Shown here: positions 43,163 through 52,640 of the stretch, one piece after another
Layout: the number at the start of each line of letters is the position of its first letter
How positions within the stretch are numbered: the stretch's first letter is position 1
Source of the DNA: CBDFHV01 sp965247705
GTDB lineage: Bacteria > Pseudomonadota > Alphaproteobacteria > Rhodospirillales > CAMCUA01
Reading direction: 5' to 3'
DNA: 64,000 nt
Assembly: GCA_965247705.1 (NCBI GenBank)
Contig: CBDFHV010000086.1
Span: 124,001-188,000, forward strand
Made by a program: the position numbers and the translations under genes
Notes under the pieces: generated by a model
The model's input: only the letters and a program-made list of their open reading frames with translations
Databases searched by the model: none
What the model was told of the DNA's origin: nothing

Positions 43163-44178
43163 CCGATTCCTTGCGCGAAGCCGATATCCGTCCCGCCGAC
43201 GTCCACGCGGAATACCTGCGCCTGAGCGCCGCGGACGCGGAACGCCTGTTCAGCGGCCGCGATCATTGGCCCAGCCGGGACTGCCCTGGTTGTGGCGCTG
43301 ACGAGTCCTCACCCGAATTCAACAAGCAGGGCTTCCGCCTGGTCCGCTGCGCCGCCTGCGACAGCCTCTACGTGGACCCGTGCCCAGCGGCGGCGGACCT
43401 GGTGCCCCTCTATGCCGACAGCCCCTCGGCCCGCTACTGGGCGGAGGTGTTTTTCCCCAGCGTGGCCGAGGCCCGGCGAGGGCACGTCTTCCGTCCTCGC
43501 GCCCAACGGATTGTGGACCTCATGGTCGAAGCGGGCAGGGCCCTGGCAACGGTCATTGACGTGGGCGCGGGCGCTGGCATGTTCCTGGAAGAGCTTGGCC
43601 GCTTGCGGCCTGATCTCGGTTTGCGCGCGGTGGAGCCGGGGCCGCCCCTCGCCGTCCAGTGCCGGGACAAGGGCTTCGAGACTTACCAGGGGTTCGGCGA
43701 AGCGGCGGCGTTGGAACCGGGATGGGCCGGGACGGCGGACCTGGTGGTCTGTTTCGAGGTGATCGAACACACCACCGACCCGTTGGCTTTCGTCGGCGCC
43801 CTCGCGGCGCTCGCACGGCCCGGCGGCACGGTCCTCTTCAGCGGCCTGTCGGGAGACGGTTTCGACATCCGGGTCCTCGGCGCCAAGTCCAACGCCGTCA
43901 CGCCGCCCCACCACCTGACGTTCCTCAGCGTCGGCGGCACCCGGCGGCTGCTGGATCGGGCGGGACTAGAGGGGATACGGGTCTTCACGCCCGGGCTGCT
44001 GGACGTGGACATCGTGGTCAACAAGCTGCGGGACGACGGCGCGGTCACGGATCCTTTCCTGCGCCACCTTCTTCTGGGACCGGACGAGCAGGCCCGACAG
44101 GCTTTCCAGAAATTTCTCCAGGACAATGCCCTGTCGTCCCACATGTGGGCGATGGGACGCCTCCCGGATCGGGCGTGA
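43159..44178 (+). CDS. class I SAM-dependent methyltransferase with zinc-ribbon N-terminus
   Basis: A 339-residue methyltransferase. The N-terminal CPGCG and LVRCAACDSLYVDP form a four-Cys zinc ribbon, as in C-methyl and sugar methyltransferases of deoxysugar and O-antigen loci. SAM motif I is VIDVGAGAGMFLEEL; VVCFEVIEHTTDP is motif IV. The acceptor is probably a nucleotide sugar or lipid-linked glycan. Overlaps both neighbours by 4 bp. Confidence 0.83.
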   Translation: MTDSLREADIRPADVHAEYLRLSAADAERLFSGRDHWPSRDCPGCGADESSPEFNKQGFRLVRCAACDSLYVDPCPAAADLVPLYADSPSARYWAEVFFPSVAEARRGHVFRPRAQRIVDLMVEAGRALATVIDVGAGAGMFLEELGRLRPDLGLRAVEPGPPLAVQCRDKGFETYQGFGEAAALEPGWAGTADLVVCFEVIEHTTDPLAFVGALAALARPGGTVLFSGLSGDGFDIRVLGAKSNAVTPPHHLTFLSVGGTRRLLDRAGLEGIRVFTPGLLDVDIVVNKLRDDGAVTDPFLRHLLLGPDEQARQAFQKFLQDNALSSHMWAMGRLPDRA

Positions 44179-45797
44179 GCGTCCTGTTGCGGGCATCCCG
44201 CGATCTCGCCACGGTGCCCGCCTTCGATACCTGGGCGCACATTCCCGACGGAGAGCGCGCGCCTCCCTCCCTCGACCTCGCGCGGCGCCGGCCCGGCCTG
44301 GGCGCCGACCTTGAAGCGGCTTTCGAGGCGGAAGCCCAAACCTGGTGGGACCTGGGCCGCGACTTGTCGTCATCGCCTACGGCCGTCCTCGCCCACACGC
44401 CCGCCTGCGTCGCCAACGTCTCGGAATTGGGGCAGATGCTTGCCTGGGCCCGGTTGCTGCGCGAGTGGGCGGCGGAGTCCCATACGACCCTGGTGGTTTG
44501 CGACGACCCCTGGATGTATCGGCACCTGAAGGGCATGCGGGGGATTGAAGCGGGCCGGGCGCCGGCCTTGTGGCCCCGGGCCGCGAGGTTGTGGCTGCGG
44601 GGCTACGCCGCAAGAACCCGCGCCGCGCTCCGCTTCGCCGCCGCCACCCGTGCCTTGAAACCCCTGGACGGGGCTGAACCGGGCGGCGCCTGGCTTCTGG
44701 TCTACGGCCACCCGGCCAGCACCGCCGATGGCAACGACGGCTACTTCGGCCGGCTGATGGGTGAGCTTCGGCATGTGCGCCGGTTGCTGCACGTGGACTG
44801 TCCGACCCCGCGGGCGCGGCAGCTTTCATCGGATGGGCGCACCGAATCCCTTCACGCCCATGGCACTCCTTGGGCGGCGCTGAGGCTTCCCTTCGCCCGC
44901 TGGAAGCCTTCCTGGACGCAGCGGCGAGGCCGCCATGGCTGGCTGGTGCGCCGGGCTGCGGCCCGGGAAGGCGGCACCGGGCAGGGGGCGGCCATCGCCT
45001 GGCAGCGTCACTGCCACGGCCGCTGGCTGGCGCGTCGCCGGCCCGCTGTCGTCGCCTGGCCGTGGGAGAACCATGCCTGGGAGCGGGCGTTCGTCCGCGT
45101 CGCCCGGGCCTCGGGCGTGCGCACGGTGGGCTATCAGCACTCGGTAGTCGGACGGCACATGCTGAATTATGCAGCCACCTCCAACCCGGACGGCCTGGAC
45201 AGCCTCCCCGACCGGATTCCCTGCAGCGGTCGAGCGACCCGCGATCGACTGCGCGGGTGGGGTGTGCCGGAGGACCGCCTGGCCATCGGCGGAGCCTTGC
45301 GCTTTCCCCGCCGGGCGGCGCCGCGCCACGACCCTTCGGCGCCCGTGTTCCTGGCCCTGCCGTTCGATAAGTCCACCGCCGCTCAAATGGTGGCCGCCGC
45401 CAGGGCGATCGCCGGGCCGGAGCGGCGGTTCCTGGTCCGCGACCATCCGATGACGCCCTTTCCCTTCGAAGTCTCGGACTGCGTGAAGAAAAGTCCTGGG
45501 CCGCTGGAGGCACAGGAAGCGATAGCCGCCGTGGTCTTCGCGGCCACCACCGTGGGGCTGGAGGCAGTTTTGGCCGGCCTGCCCACTCTGCGGTTCCGAC
45601 CCGCCGGGCGCATGGCCCTCGACATCCTGCCGGAGGGCATCATGGTGCCGGCGGTCGATTCGGAGACCCTTGCCGATTCCCTCGACCGCCTCACGCTGCC
45701 GCCGCCCGTGGATTCCGCCCAGGTCTTCGCGCCGGCGGACAGGGCATGGTGGCGCCATGCCCTGTCCCCGCAAGTAAGCAAAGAGGGCTTTCCATGA
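44175..45797 (+). CDS. putative surface-carbohydrate GT-B protein
   Basis: A 540-residue protein. The C-terminal half resembles capsule-type GT-B transferases: VVAWPWENHAWERAF, VRTVGYQHSVVGRHMLNY, IPCSGRATRDRLRGWG, then FLVRDHPMTPFPFEV (HP motif) and VVFAATTVGLEAVLAGLPTLRF (Ser/Thr motif). This set recalls proteins annotated as surface carbohydrate biosynthesis proteins. Donor unknown; a CMP-ulosonate is possible given the genes just downstream. GTG start at 44175; longer upstream frame rejected because it lies in the methyltransferase. Confidence 0.58.
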   Translation: MSVLLRASRDLATVPAFDTWAHIPDGERAPPSLDLARRRPGLGADLEAAFEAEAQTWWDLGRDLSSSPTAVLAHTPACVANVSELGQMLAWARLLREWAAESHTTLVVCDDPWMYRHLKGMRGIEAGRAPALWPRAARLWLRGYAARTRAALRFAAATRALKPLDGAEPGGAWLLVYGHPASTADGNDGYFGRLMGELRHVRRLLHVDCPTPRARQLSSDGRTESLHAHGTPWAALRLPFARWKPSWTQRRGRHGWLVRRAAAREGGTGQGAAIAWQRHCHGRWLARRRPAVVAWPWENHAWERAFVRVARASGVRTVGYQHSVVGRHMLNYAATSNPDGLDSLPDRIPCSGRATRDRLRGWGVPEDRLAIGGALRFPRRAAPRHDPSAPVFLALPFDKSTAAQMVAAARAIAGPERRFLVRDHPMTPFPFEVSDCVKKSPGPLEAQEAIAAVVFAATTVGLEAVLAGLPTLRFRPAGRMALDILPEGIMVPAVDSETLADSLDRLTLPPPVDSAQVFAPADRAWWRHALSPQVSKEGFP

Positions 45798-46549
45798 TCA
45801 ACCCGGTCAAGGCGCGCCTGGCCGCCGGAGAGGTGGCGCTGGGCACCTGGCACACGGTGTGCTCGGTGGAGATCGCCGAGGCCGTGGCATCCATCGGCTT
45901 CCACTGGATCGCCATCGACATGGAGCACGGCAGCGCCGGCGTCGCCTACGCCGAAGAAGCCTTCGTCGCCATGGAGCGCCACAGCGCGGCCCCCTTCGTG
46001 CGCATGCCCTCGGCCGATCCCTATCTGGCGCGCCGGCTGCTGGACTCCGGTGCCCAGGGTCTGCTGATCCCAGGGGTGGAAGACGTCGACGCCTTCGCCG
46101 CCTTCGCCCGCCACTGCCTTTACCCGCCCGACGGTTGCCGCGGCATGGCGCTGGAGCGGTTCAACCGCTGGGGCGAGACCTTCGACGACTACATCCGGGA
46201 TTTTCGGCCGGTGATCGTGCCGATGATCGAATCCCGCAAGGGCGTCGCGGCGGCCCATGCCCTGGCCGCCCTGCCCATGGTGGACGGGCTGTTCTTCGGG
46301 CCCTACGACTTGTCGGCGGACCTGGGAAGTCCCGGCGACTTCACCACCGAAGAGTTCGCCCGCTGCTTGCAAGCGGTCAAGGCTGCCTGCGCCGCCCACG
46401 GCAAGGCCGCCGGCGGCCACCAGGTGGCACCGCTGTTGGAAGAGTTGAAGGCGCGCCGTGACGAGGGCTACCGGCTGCTGGCCTTCGGCACCGACGTGAT
46501 CGCCATGCGCCATGCCCTTTCCGGCATCCGCGACCTGTTGGCGCCGTGA
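45794..46549 (+). CDS. HpcH/HpaI-family class II aldolase
   Basis: A 251-residue metal-dependent pyruvate aldolase. The family residues are present: IAIDMEHGS (Asp/His), PFVRMPS (Arg), VPMIES (Glu) and FFGPYDLSADLG (Asp). Members cleave or form 2-keto-3-deoxy acids from pyruvate and an aldehyde. Its position between a transferase-like gene and a CMP-Kdo-synthetase-like gene, with 4-bp overlaps on both sides, suggests synthesis of a 3-deoxy-2-ulosonic acid for the glycan (inference). Confidence 0.85.
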   Translation: MINPVKARLAAGEVALGTWHTVCSVEIAEAVASIGFHWIAIDMEHGSAGVAYAEEAFVAMERHSAAPFVRMPSADPYLARRLLDSGAQGLLIPGVEDVDAFAAFARHCLYPPDGCRGMALERFNRWGETFDDYIRDFRPVIVPMIESRKGVAAAHALAALPMVDGLFFGPYDLSADLGSPGDFTTEEFARCLQAVKAACAAHGKAAGGHQVAPLLEELKARRDEGYRLLAFGTDVIAMRHALSGIRDLLAP

Positions 46550-47319
46550 CCCGGGCCGTTTGCCTCATCCCGGCCCGCATGGCCTCCAGCCGCTACCCCG
46601 GCAAGCCGTTGGAGCCGCTGCTGGGCGTGGCGCTGATCCTGCATGTCTGGAATCGCTGCCGCCTGTGCACGGGTTTCGAGCGGCTGGCGGTGGCCACGTG
46701 CGACAAGGAAATCCGCGACACGGTGACGGCCGTCGGCGGCGAGGTGGTGATGACCGCCGACAGCCACCAACGGGCCACCGACCGCACTCAGGAAGCGGTG
46801 GCCGCCCTCGATCTCGACCTGGCCGAGGACGACCTGGTGGTCATGGTCCAGGGGGACGAGGTGCTGGTGACCCCGGCCATGGTCCAGGATGTCGTCGATG
46901 CCTACGAAATGGACCGCCCGCCGGTGGTCAACTTGGGCACCCGACTCTACCGGCCGCGGGACTTCGCCGATCCAAACGCGGTCAAAGTGGTGGCCGACCC
47001 GGCGGGCCGCGCCCTCTATTTCTCCCGCTCCCCCATCCCGTCCCATGCCCGGGACGGCACCGCGCCGGTCTATCAGCAGACCGGCATAATGGGGTTTTCG
47101 ACCGCCTTCCTCGGCCGTTTCAGCAGCCTCCCGCAAACGCCGCTGGAGATCACGGAGTCGGTGGACATGCTGCGGGTGCTGGAACACGGCCTGCCCATCG
47201 CCCTGGTGCGCTCGGAGATCGAGACCGTGGGCGTCGACACGCCCGCCGACCGGGCGCGGGCCGAGGCCATGCTACGCGACGACCCCACCACCGCCCGTTA
47301 CATGACCGTGCCGACATGA
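46546..47319 (+). CDS. KdsB-like CMP-ulosonate cytidylyltransferase
   Basis: A 257-residue enzyme of the CMP-Kdo synthetase type: LIPARMASSRYPGKPLEPL, then MTADSHQRATDRTQEA, MVQGDEVLVTP (canonical QGDEP has Val instead of Pro) and YFSRSPIP. It should form a CMP-linked 3-deoxy-ulosonic acid. Housekeeping kdsB is usually elsewhere in the chromosome with kdsA or lpxK; here it follows an aldolase, so a locus-specific acid is more likely. GTG start overlaps the aldolase stop. Confidence 0.83.
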   Translation: MTRAVCLIPARMASSRYPGKPLEPLLGVALILHVWNRCRLCTGFERLAVATCDKEIRDTVTAVGGEVVMTADSHQRATDRTQEAVAALDLDLAEDDLVVMVQGDEVLVTPAMVQDVVDAYEMDRPPVVNLGTRLYRPRDFADPNAVKVVADPAGRALYFSRSPIPSHARDGTAPVYQQTGIMGFSTAFLGRFSSLPQTPLEITESVDMLRVLEHGLPIALVRSEIETVGVDTPADRARAEAMLRDDPTTARYMTVPT

Positions 47320-48362
47320 TCGAAGCTCTGCGCGTCGGCATCGCCGGCTACGGCGTGGTGGGAAAGCGTCGTCGGACCTTCATCGACGCCCACCCCGGCC
47401 TCCGCACGGTGGCGGTCTGCGACCGCTCCTTAAGCGAAGACGGCACGTTCGACGACGGGCTCCCCTACCATTCCCGCTACGACCGGCTGCTGGAAGAGGA
47501 CCTGGACGTCCTCTTCGTCTGCCTGACCAACGACGTCAACCCGGACGCCACCATCGCCGGGCTGGAGCGGGGCCTGCACGTTTTTTGCGAAAAGCCGCCG
47601 GGCCGAGACGTGGCCGACGTGCGCCGGGTGATCGCCTGCGAGAAACGCCATCCGGGCGCCAAGCTCATGTACGGCTTCAACCACCGCTATCATGAATCCG
47701 TGCGCGACGCCCTGGCGCTGATGCGGTCGGGCGGGCTGGGCACAGTGATCAATCTCAGGGGCGTCTACGGCAAGTCCCAGCTCATCACCTTCGGCCAGAC
47801 GTCGTGGCGCACCGACCGGCGGTTGGCCGGCGGCGGCGTGCTCCTCGATCAGGGCATTCACATGGTGGACCTGCTGCGCCTGTTCGCCGGCGAGTTCACC
47901 GACATCCACGGCTTCGTCGGCAATGGCCACTGGAAGCACGATGTGGAAGACAACGCTTATGCCCTCATGCGCACCGCCGACGGCAAAGTGGCCATGCTGC
48001 ATTCTTCCGCCACTCAATGGCGCCACCGCTTTCACTTGGATATTTGTTTGTCCAAGGGGGCGCTGACCCTGAGCGGGTTCCTCTCGGGAACCAAGAGCTA
48101 CGGGGCGGAGACCCTGACCATCGCCTGGGCGGCGGGCAACGACACCGGCGACCCCAAGGAGCAAACCACCCGCTACAATCACGACCCGTCGTGGGCCGAC
48201 GAGATCGCCGCCTTCGCCGAGGCGATCCGGGAGGACCGCCCGGTGAGCAACGGCTCGTCCAACGAGGCGCTGAAGACCATGCAGTTGGTCTATCGCATCT
48301 ACGCCGCCGACCCGGCGTGGCGCGCCCGCTGGAACATCGAGGCGGACGATGACCCGGCATAA
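47316..48362 (+). CDS. Gfo/Idh/MocA-family oxidoreductase (2)
   Basis: A 348-residue NAD(P)-dependent dehydrogenase. Rossmann loop VGIAGYGVVGKRRR; the catalytic EKP is intact in VFCEKPPGRDV, and GGGVLLDQGIHMVDLLRLF gives the Asp-x3-His pair. It may oxidise or reduce the sugar that feeds or follows the aldolase. Both edges overlap neighbours (4 bp and 14 bp). Confidence 0.83.
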   Translation: MIEALRVGIAGYGVVGKRRRTFIDAHPGLRTVAVCDRSLSEDGTFDDGLPYHSRYDRLLEEDLDVLFVCLTNDVNPDATIAGLERGLHVFCEKPPGRDVADVRRVIACEKRHPGAKLMYGFNHRYHESVRDALALMRSGGLGTVINLRGVYGKSQLITFGQTSWRTDRRLAGGGVLLDQGIHMVDLLRLFAGEFTDIHGFVGNGHWKHDVEDNAYALMRTADGKVAMLHSSATQWRHRFHLDICLSKGALTLSGFLSGTKSYGAETLTIAWAAGNDTGDPKEQTTRYNHDPSWADEIAAFAEAIREDRPVSNGSSNEALKTMQLVYRIYAADPAWRARWNIEADDDPA

Positions 48363-49026
48363 CGGCATGGCGGTCCTCTTTGACCTGGACGGCACCCTGG
48401 TCGATACCCTGCCGGACATTCACGATGCCCTGGTCCAGGTGCTGGCGGCGGAGGGGCGGCCGTCAATTCCCATGGCGCGCACCCGGACCCTGGTCGGTCG
48501 CGGCGCCCGGATGCTGGTTTCGGACGCGTTCGCCGACCATGGGCAAACGCCGGCCGATGACGATCTCGACCGACTCATCGCCCACTACGTGGCCCTGCAA
48601 CAGGAACGTCCCGGCGCCCGGGCCCGACCCTTTCCCGGCACCCTGAAAGCGCTGGAGGCGCTGGCCGCCGAGGGTATTCCCATGGGGGTGTGCACCAACA
48701 AGCCCCACGATCTGTCGATTGCGGTGCTCGAGGCCCTGGGGCTGCTCGACCTTTTCGCCGCCGTTGTCGGCGCCGACGCGACGCCCCACCGCAAGCCCGA
48801 TGGCCGGCACATCACCGATACCCTCACCCGCATGGAGGCAAACGGCCTGCCGGCGGTTCTCATCGGCGACAGCGAAAGCGATGTCGCCGCCGCCCGCGAC
48901 GCGGGTATACCAGTGATCGTGATGAGCCACGGCTACAGCCGGGTGCCGGCCGCGGATCTTGGGGCCGACCTGGTGATCGACCATTTCGACCGGCTGCGGC
49001 CGGCTTTGGACCGTTTGCACCCATGA
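48349..49026 (+). CDS. HAD-superfamily phosphatase (phosphoglycolate-phosphatase-like)
   Basis: A 225-residue HAD hydrolase with a helical cap. Motif I VLFDLDGTLVDT contains D12 and D14; motif II is GVCTNKP; motif III/IV PHRKPDGRHITDT and VLIGDSESDVAAARDAG. In the ulosonic-acid setting it could dephosphorylate an aldolase product, as KdsC does in Kdo synthesis (inference). ATG 48349 overlaps the previous gene by 14 bp; ATG 48367 is a shorter alternative that keeps motif I. Confidence 0.83.
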   Translation: MTRHNGMAVLFDLDGTLVDTLPDIHDALVQVLAAEGRPSIPMARTRTLVGRGARMLVSDAFADHGQTPADDDLDRLIAHYVALQQERPGARARPFPGTLKALEALAAEGIPMGVCTNKPHDLSIAVLEALGLLDLFAAVVGADATPHRKPDGRHITDTLTRMEANGLPAVLIGDSESDVAAARDAGIPVIVMSHGYSRVPAADLGADLVIDHFDRLRPALDRLHP

Positions 49027-50738
49027 TCGCCGCCTTGGCCCGCAAGGCGGGCCAGGTGGTCCGCGATCCAGTCCTCAGGCGGTGGCTGTTTGGCCGGTCC
49101 CTGGGCCGGTGGCCTGGGCAACCCACGTTCACTGCCCATCTGCCGCCCTACCTGAACGGGCTTTTGCCTATCGCGGCCGAAGCGCCGGCCAATAGTCTTC
49201 CCGAAGAACGCCTGACCGACGATGGGGCGACCCTGTCCCTACGGCTGCCCGGCCACACCGTGGAGGTGGCGCCGAGAGACGAGGCGGCCCTGTTCGACAC
49301 AACCTTCGACGACCGGGAGGTGGCCCTGGCGGTCCACCGGTTCGCGTGGCTGCCGCTGCAGATTCAGCAGGCGACGCCATCGGCCGTGGCCCGGCTGTGG
49401 CGGGCCTGGTGGGAGCGCCATGGGAACGGCGACGATCAATGGGCCTGGCATCCCTACACGGCGGCCGAGCGGGCGCTCAACCTGCTGGCCTACTGGCGGC
49501 GGTTCGGCGTCCCGGAACCGGCCGCGGAGACGGCAAGCCGCCTGGCGGCCCACGCCCCGGCCATCGCCCGTCGGCTGGAGTACTTTGGCGAGCACCACAC
49601 TTCCAACCATCTGGCCAACAACGGGCGCGGCCTGTTCCTCCTCGGCCTGGGATTGGGGCTGCCGGGGGCGACGGAGGCGGGGTCGCGCATTCTCCAGGAG
49701 GAGGCGCGGCGCATCTTCGCCACCTCGGGCGTGCTGCGGGAGGGTTCCACCCACTATCACCTGTTGCTCGCCCGCGCCTACGCCGAGGCCTGGTTGGCGG
49801 CCCGCGCCGCCGGCCGACCGGATGCGGATGCATTCGAGGCGATCGCGCGACGGGCCGTGGCGGTGGCGGCGTGGCTGACCCTCCCCGGCGGCCTGCCGCG
49901 CATCGGCGATGTGTCCCCCGATTGTCCCCCCCGGTTCCTGGCCGGGATCGTGCCCGGGGGCCCTCGGACCGGCGGTTGGCTGGATTGGTTGGAAGACGCC
50001 CACCGGGAGGCTTTCCTCGCCCTGCGGGATGGATCGGGTCCCGCCGACGACGAGGCACTGCGCCGGGACGGCTGGTTGCGTCGGGAAATCGGTCCCTGGT
50101 CCGGCCTGTGGCACGCAGCACCCGAGGGTTGGAGCCACATGCCCGGCCACGGCCATCAGGACTGCGGCGCCTTCGAGCTGCACCACGGGACCCTGCCCCT
50201 GTTCGTCGACCCCGGCCGGGGCGCCTACGGAGAAACGGGCGAGGCGGCGCTTTATCGCTCGGCCGCCGTGCACGGCGGTCTGGTTCTCGACGACGCCGAA
50301 CCCTATCCCCCCAACAAGCCCTACTACGACGATGCCTTCCGCCGCGCCATCGGCGGCCCGCCGCCGCGTCTGGAATCGGACGGCGATGGGGTGCGCCTGA
50401 CCCATGACGGATTCCGGCGCCTGTCGGGCGGCGGCACGGTCGCGCGCCGGTGGAACTTCAAGGCGGATGGATTTGCCCTCGACGACACTGTGGAAGGCAG
50501 TGGGCGCCACACCATTGTCCGCCGCTTGGTGACCACCCTGAGTGCCCAGACCGACGGCGATGACGTGCGCCTTGTGGCGCCCGGAGCCGCCTTCGCCGTC
50601 CGGGGCGACGGGCCCGTCGCCGTGTCGCCCGCGACCTACTGGGAGGCCTATGGCGAGGGCCGGCCGGCGACGATCCTCGCCTGGCCCGTGGAAGCCCGCC
50701 TGCCCTGGCGCGGACGTCTCGAGGTGAGGGTCCTCTGA
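49023..50738 (+). CDS. heparinase II/III-family protein (1)
   Basis: A 571-residue protein with an alpha/alpha toroid (about 60-320; EHHTSNHLANNGRGLFLLGLG and LREGSTHYHLLLARAYAEAWLA are the family's conserved helices) and a beta-sandwich C-terminal half containing HMPGHGHQDCGAFELH with the metal/catalytic His. No signal peptide or membrane segment is visible, so it should be cytoplasmic, odd for a polysaccharide lyase. Such proteins are common beside asparagine-synthase homologues in EPS/O-antigen loci. Its stop is flush with the asnB-like start. Confidence 0.82.
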   Translation: MIAALARKAGQVVRDPVLRRWLFGRSLGRWPGQPTFTAHLPPYLNGLLPIAAEAPANSLPEERLTDDGATLSLRLPGHTVEVAPRDEAALFDTTFDDREVALAVHRFAWLPLQIQQATPSAVARLWRAWWERHGNGDDQWAWHPYTAAERALNLLAYWRRFGVPEPAAETASRLAAHAPAIARRLEYFGEHHTSNHLANNGRGLFLLGLGLGLPGATEAGSRILQEEARRIFATSGVLREGSTHYHLLLARAYAEAWLAARAAGRPDADAFEAIARRAVAVAAWLTLPGGLPRIGDVSPDCPPRFLAGIVPGGPRTGGWLDWLEDAHREAFLALRDGSGPADDEALRRDGWLRREIGPWSGLWHAAPEGWSHMPGHGHQDCGAFELHHGTLPLFVDPGRGAYGETGEAALYRSAAVHGGLVLDDAEPYPPNKPYYDDAFRRAIGGPPPRLESDGDGVRLTHDGFRRLSGGGTVARRWNFKADGFALDDTVEGSGRHTIVRRLVTTLSAQTDGDDVRLVAPGAAFAVRGDGPVAVSPATYWEAYGEGRPATILAWPVEARLPWRGRLEVRVL

Positions 50739-52640
50739 ATGTGCGGCATCGCCGGGATCTTCGTGCCGCGCCACGCCGCGCCGCCGCAACGGGGCGATGG
50801 GGCAATGACGGCGATGATGGACGCCATGCACCATCGCGGTCCCGACGGGGAAGGCCGTTACACCAGCCCCGACGGGCGGTGCCGGTTGGGTTTCCGGCGG
50901 CTCGCCATCATCGATTTGGAGACCGGGGACCAGCCCATCATCGACAGGGCGCGACGCCGGGTGCTGATCGGCAACGGCGAAATCTACAACTACCGGGAGC
51001 TGCGCCGGGAGCCCGAGGCCCGGGACTACCCCTACCGGGGCCGGGGCGACATGGAGGTGGTGCTGCCCCTGGCCGCCGCCCATGGCGACGACTTCATCGA
51101 CCGGCTCAACGGCATGTTCGCCCTCGCCCTCTACAGCGAAGCGGATCATCGCCTGTTGCTGGTTCGCGACCGGCTGGGCATCAAGCCCCTCTACTGGTCG
51201 CCCCTTGCCGGCGGCGGCCTGATCTTCGCCTCCGAGATCAAGTCCCTGTTCGCTTCCGGCCTGATAACGCCAGGGGTGGACGAGGCGTCCGTATCGGCCT
51301 TCCTCGGGCACGGCTTCGTACCGGCGCCGGCAACCCTCTATCGGCATGTGTTCAAGCTGCCGCCGGCCCACACCCTGTCCGTGAACGACAACGGGACACG
51401 GGACCAGCGCCGCTACTGGCATGCCCAACCGACGGAATTCCTGCCCGATTCCCCGTCCGACATCGCCGCCCATTTGACCGCGCTGCTGGAAGACAGCGTC
51501 GCCTTGCAGTTGCGCAGCGACGTGCCGGTGGGCGCTCTGCTGTCGGGGGGGATCGATTCGGGCCTGATGGTGGCCCTCGCTGCCCGCCAAAGCGACCGCC
51601 CGGTCCGCACCTTCACCGTCCGCTTCGAGGGCTCCGACGTGGACGAGAGCCCCTTGGCCGAGGCGGTGGCGCGGCGCCATGGCGCCGAGCATCGGGTGCT
51701 GGAGCTGCCGGTGGCTTCGGTGGGCGAGCATCTTCCCGGCCTGGCCTGGATGTGCGAGGAGCCCCTCAGCGACGCGGCGCTGCTGCCCAACGTCCTCATC
51801 GAGCGGGAGCTGGCCTGCCATGTGACCGTGGCCCTGAACGGCACCGGCGGCGACGAGCTGTTCGCCGGCTACGGCCGCCATTTCCGCCTGCCCGTCGAGC
51901 GCCGGTATCTGCGGCTGCCCCGCTGGCTGCGGCGGTCCGCCGCGGAGCCCCTGGTCGAGGCCTTCGACCCGATGACCGCCTGGAAGCTGCGCCGGGCGGA
52001 GAAGTTCGACCGCGACCCGGGGAGCTACCTTTTCGACCACGGCTGCCTGTTTCCGCCGCCGATTCGGCGGCTGATGGGCAACCGCCAGCCCCTGCCGGAG
52101 CCGGCCCAAAGGGCGGGCTTCGCGGACTTCGACGGGGACGCCCAATCGGCATCCCTGCACGCGGACCTGGTCACCTACTTGCCCGAGGACCTGCTGACCC
52201 TGCTCGACCGCTCTTCCATGGCGGCCAGCGTGGAGGGCCGGGTGCCGTTCCTGGATCACCGGCTGGTAACGGCGGCGCTGGCGGTGCCGCCCCATGTGCG
52301 CACCCCCGGGGGTCGGCAAAAGGGACTGGAGCGGGCGATGGCGGCGCCGCTCCTGCCCGAGGCGGTGCTGTCCGCGCCCAAGCGGGGCTTCGCCGCCCCG
52401 GTGCCGGCCTGGTTGTCCGCCGGCCTGGGGCCGCTGGCCCAACAGATCCTCTGCCGCCCGGCCAGCCTGGACCGGGGCTGGTGGACGGCCGAGGGTATCG
52501 GCCGCCTGCGGACCGAGGCACCGGGCCACGCTTTCCGGCTTTATGCCCTCTTGATGCTGGAGCTTACCGTACGCCTGCACGTGGAAGGCGCGGCGGTGCG
52601 GCCCGACGAACCCCTACAGGCCGTCGCCGATGCCGCTTGA
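50739..52640 (+). CDS. asparagine-synthase-type glutamine amidotransferase (1)
   Basis: A 633-residue AsnB homologue. Mature N-terminal Cys2 nucleophile in MCGIAGIF, glutaminase-domain NGEIYNYRELR and GDMEVVLPL; ATP-pyrophosphatase loop LLSGGIDSG near residue 269; LNGTGGDELFAGYGRHF downstream. In O-antigen loci such proteins amidate a uronic acid rather than make asparagine (for example WbpS-type). The uronate would come from the dehydrogenase at 6487. Overlaps the next gene by 11 bp. Confidence 0.87.
   Translation: MCGIAGIFVPRHAAPPQRGDGAMTAMMDAMHHRGPDGEGRYTSPDGRCRLGFRRLAIIDLETGDQPIIDRARRRVLIGNGEIYNYRELRREPEARDYPYRGRGDMEVVLPLAAAHGDDFIDRLNGMFALALYSEADHRLLLVRDRLGIKPLYWSPLAGGGLIFASEIKSLFASGLITPGVDEASVSAFLGHGFVPAPATLYRHVFKLPPAHTLSVNDNGTRDQRRYWHAQPTEFLPDSPSDIAAHLTALLEDSVALQLRSDVPVGALLSGGIDSGLMVALAARQSDRPVRTFTVRFEGSDVDESPLAEAVARRHGAEHRVLELPVASVGEHLPGLAWMCEEPLSDAALLPNVLIERELACHVTVALNGTGGDELFAGYGRHFRLPVERRYLRLPRWLRRSAAEPLVEAFDPMTAWKLRRAEKFDRDPGSYLFDHGCLFPPPIRRLMGNRQPLPEPAQRAGFADFDGDAQSASLHADLVTYLPEDLLTLLDRSSMAASVEGRVPFLDHRLVTAALAVPPHVRTPGGRQKGLERAMAAPLLPEAVLSAPKRGFAAPVPAWLSAGLGPLAQQILCRPASLDRGWWTAEGIGRLRTEAPGHAFRLYALLMLELTVRLHVEGAAVRPDEPLQAVADAA

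Noticed and set aside
50739..52640. Asparagine biosynthesis
   Set aside because: Two copies inside a polysaccharide operon beside heparinase-like genes point to uronic acid amidation.
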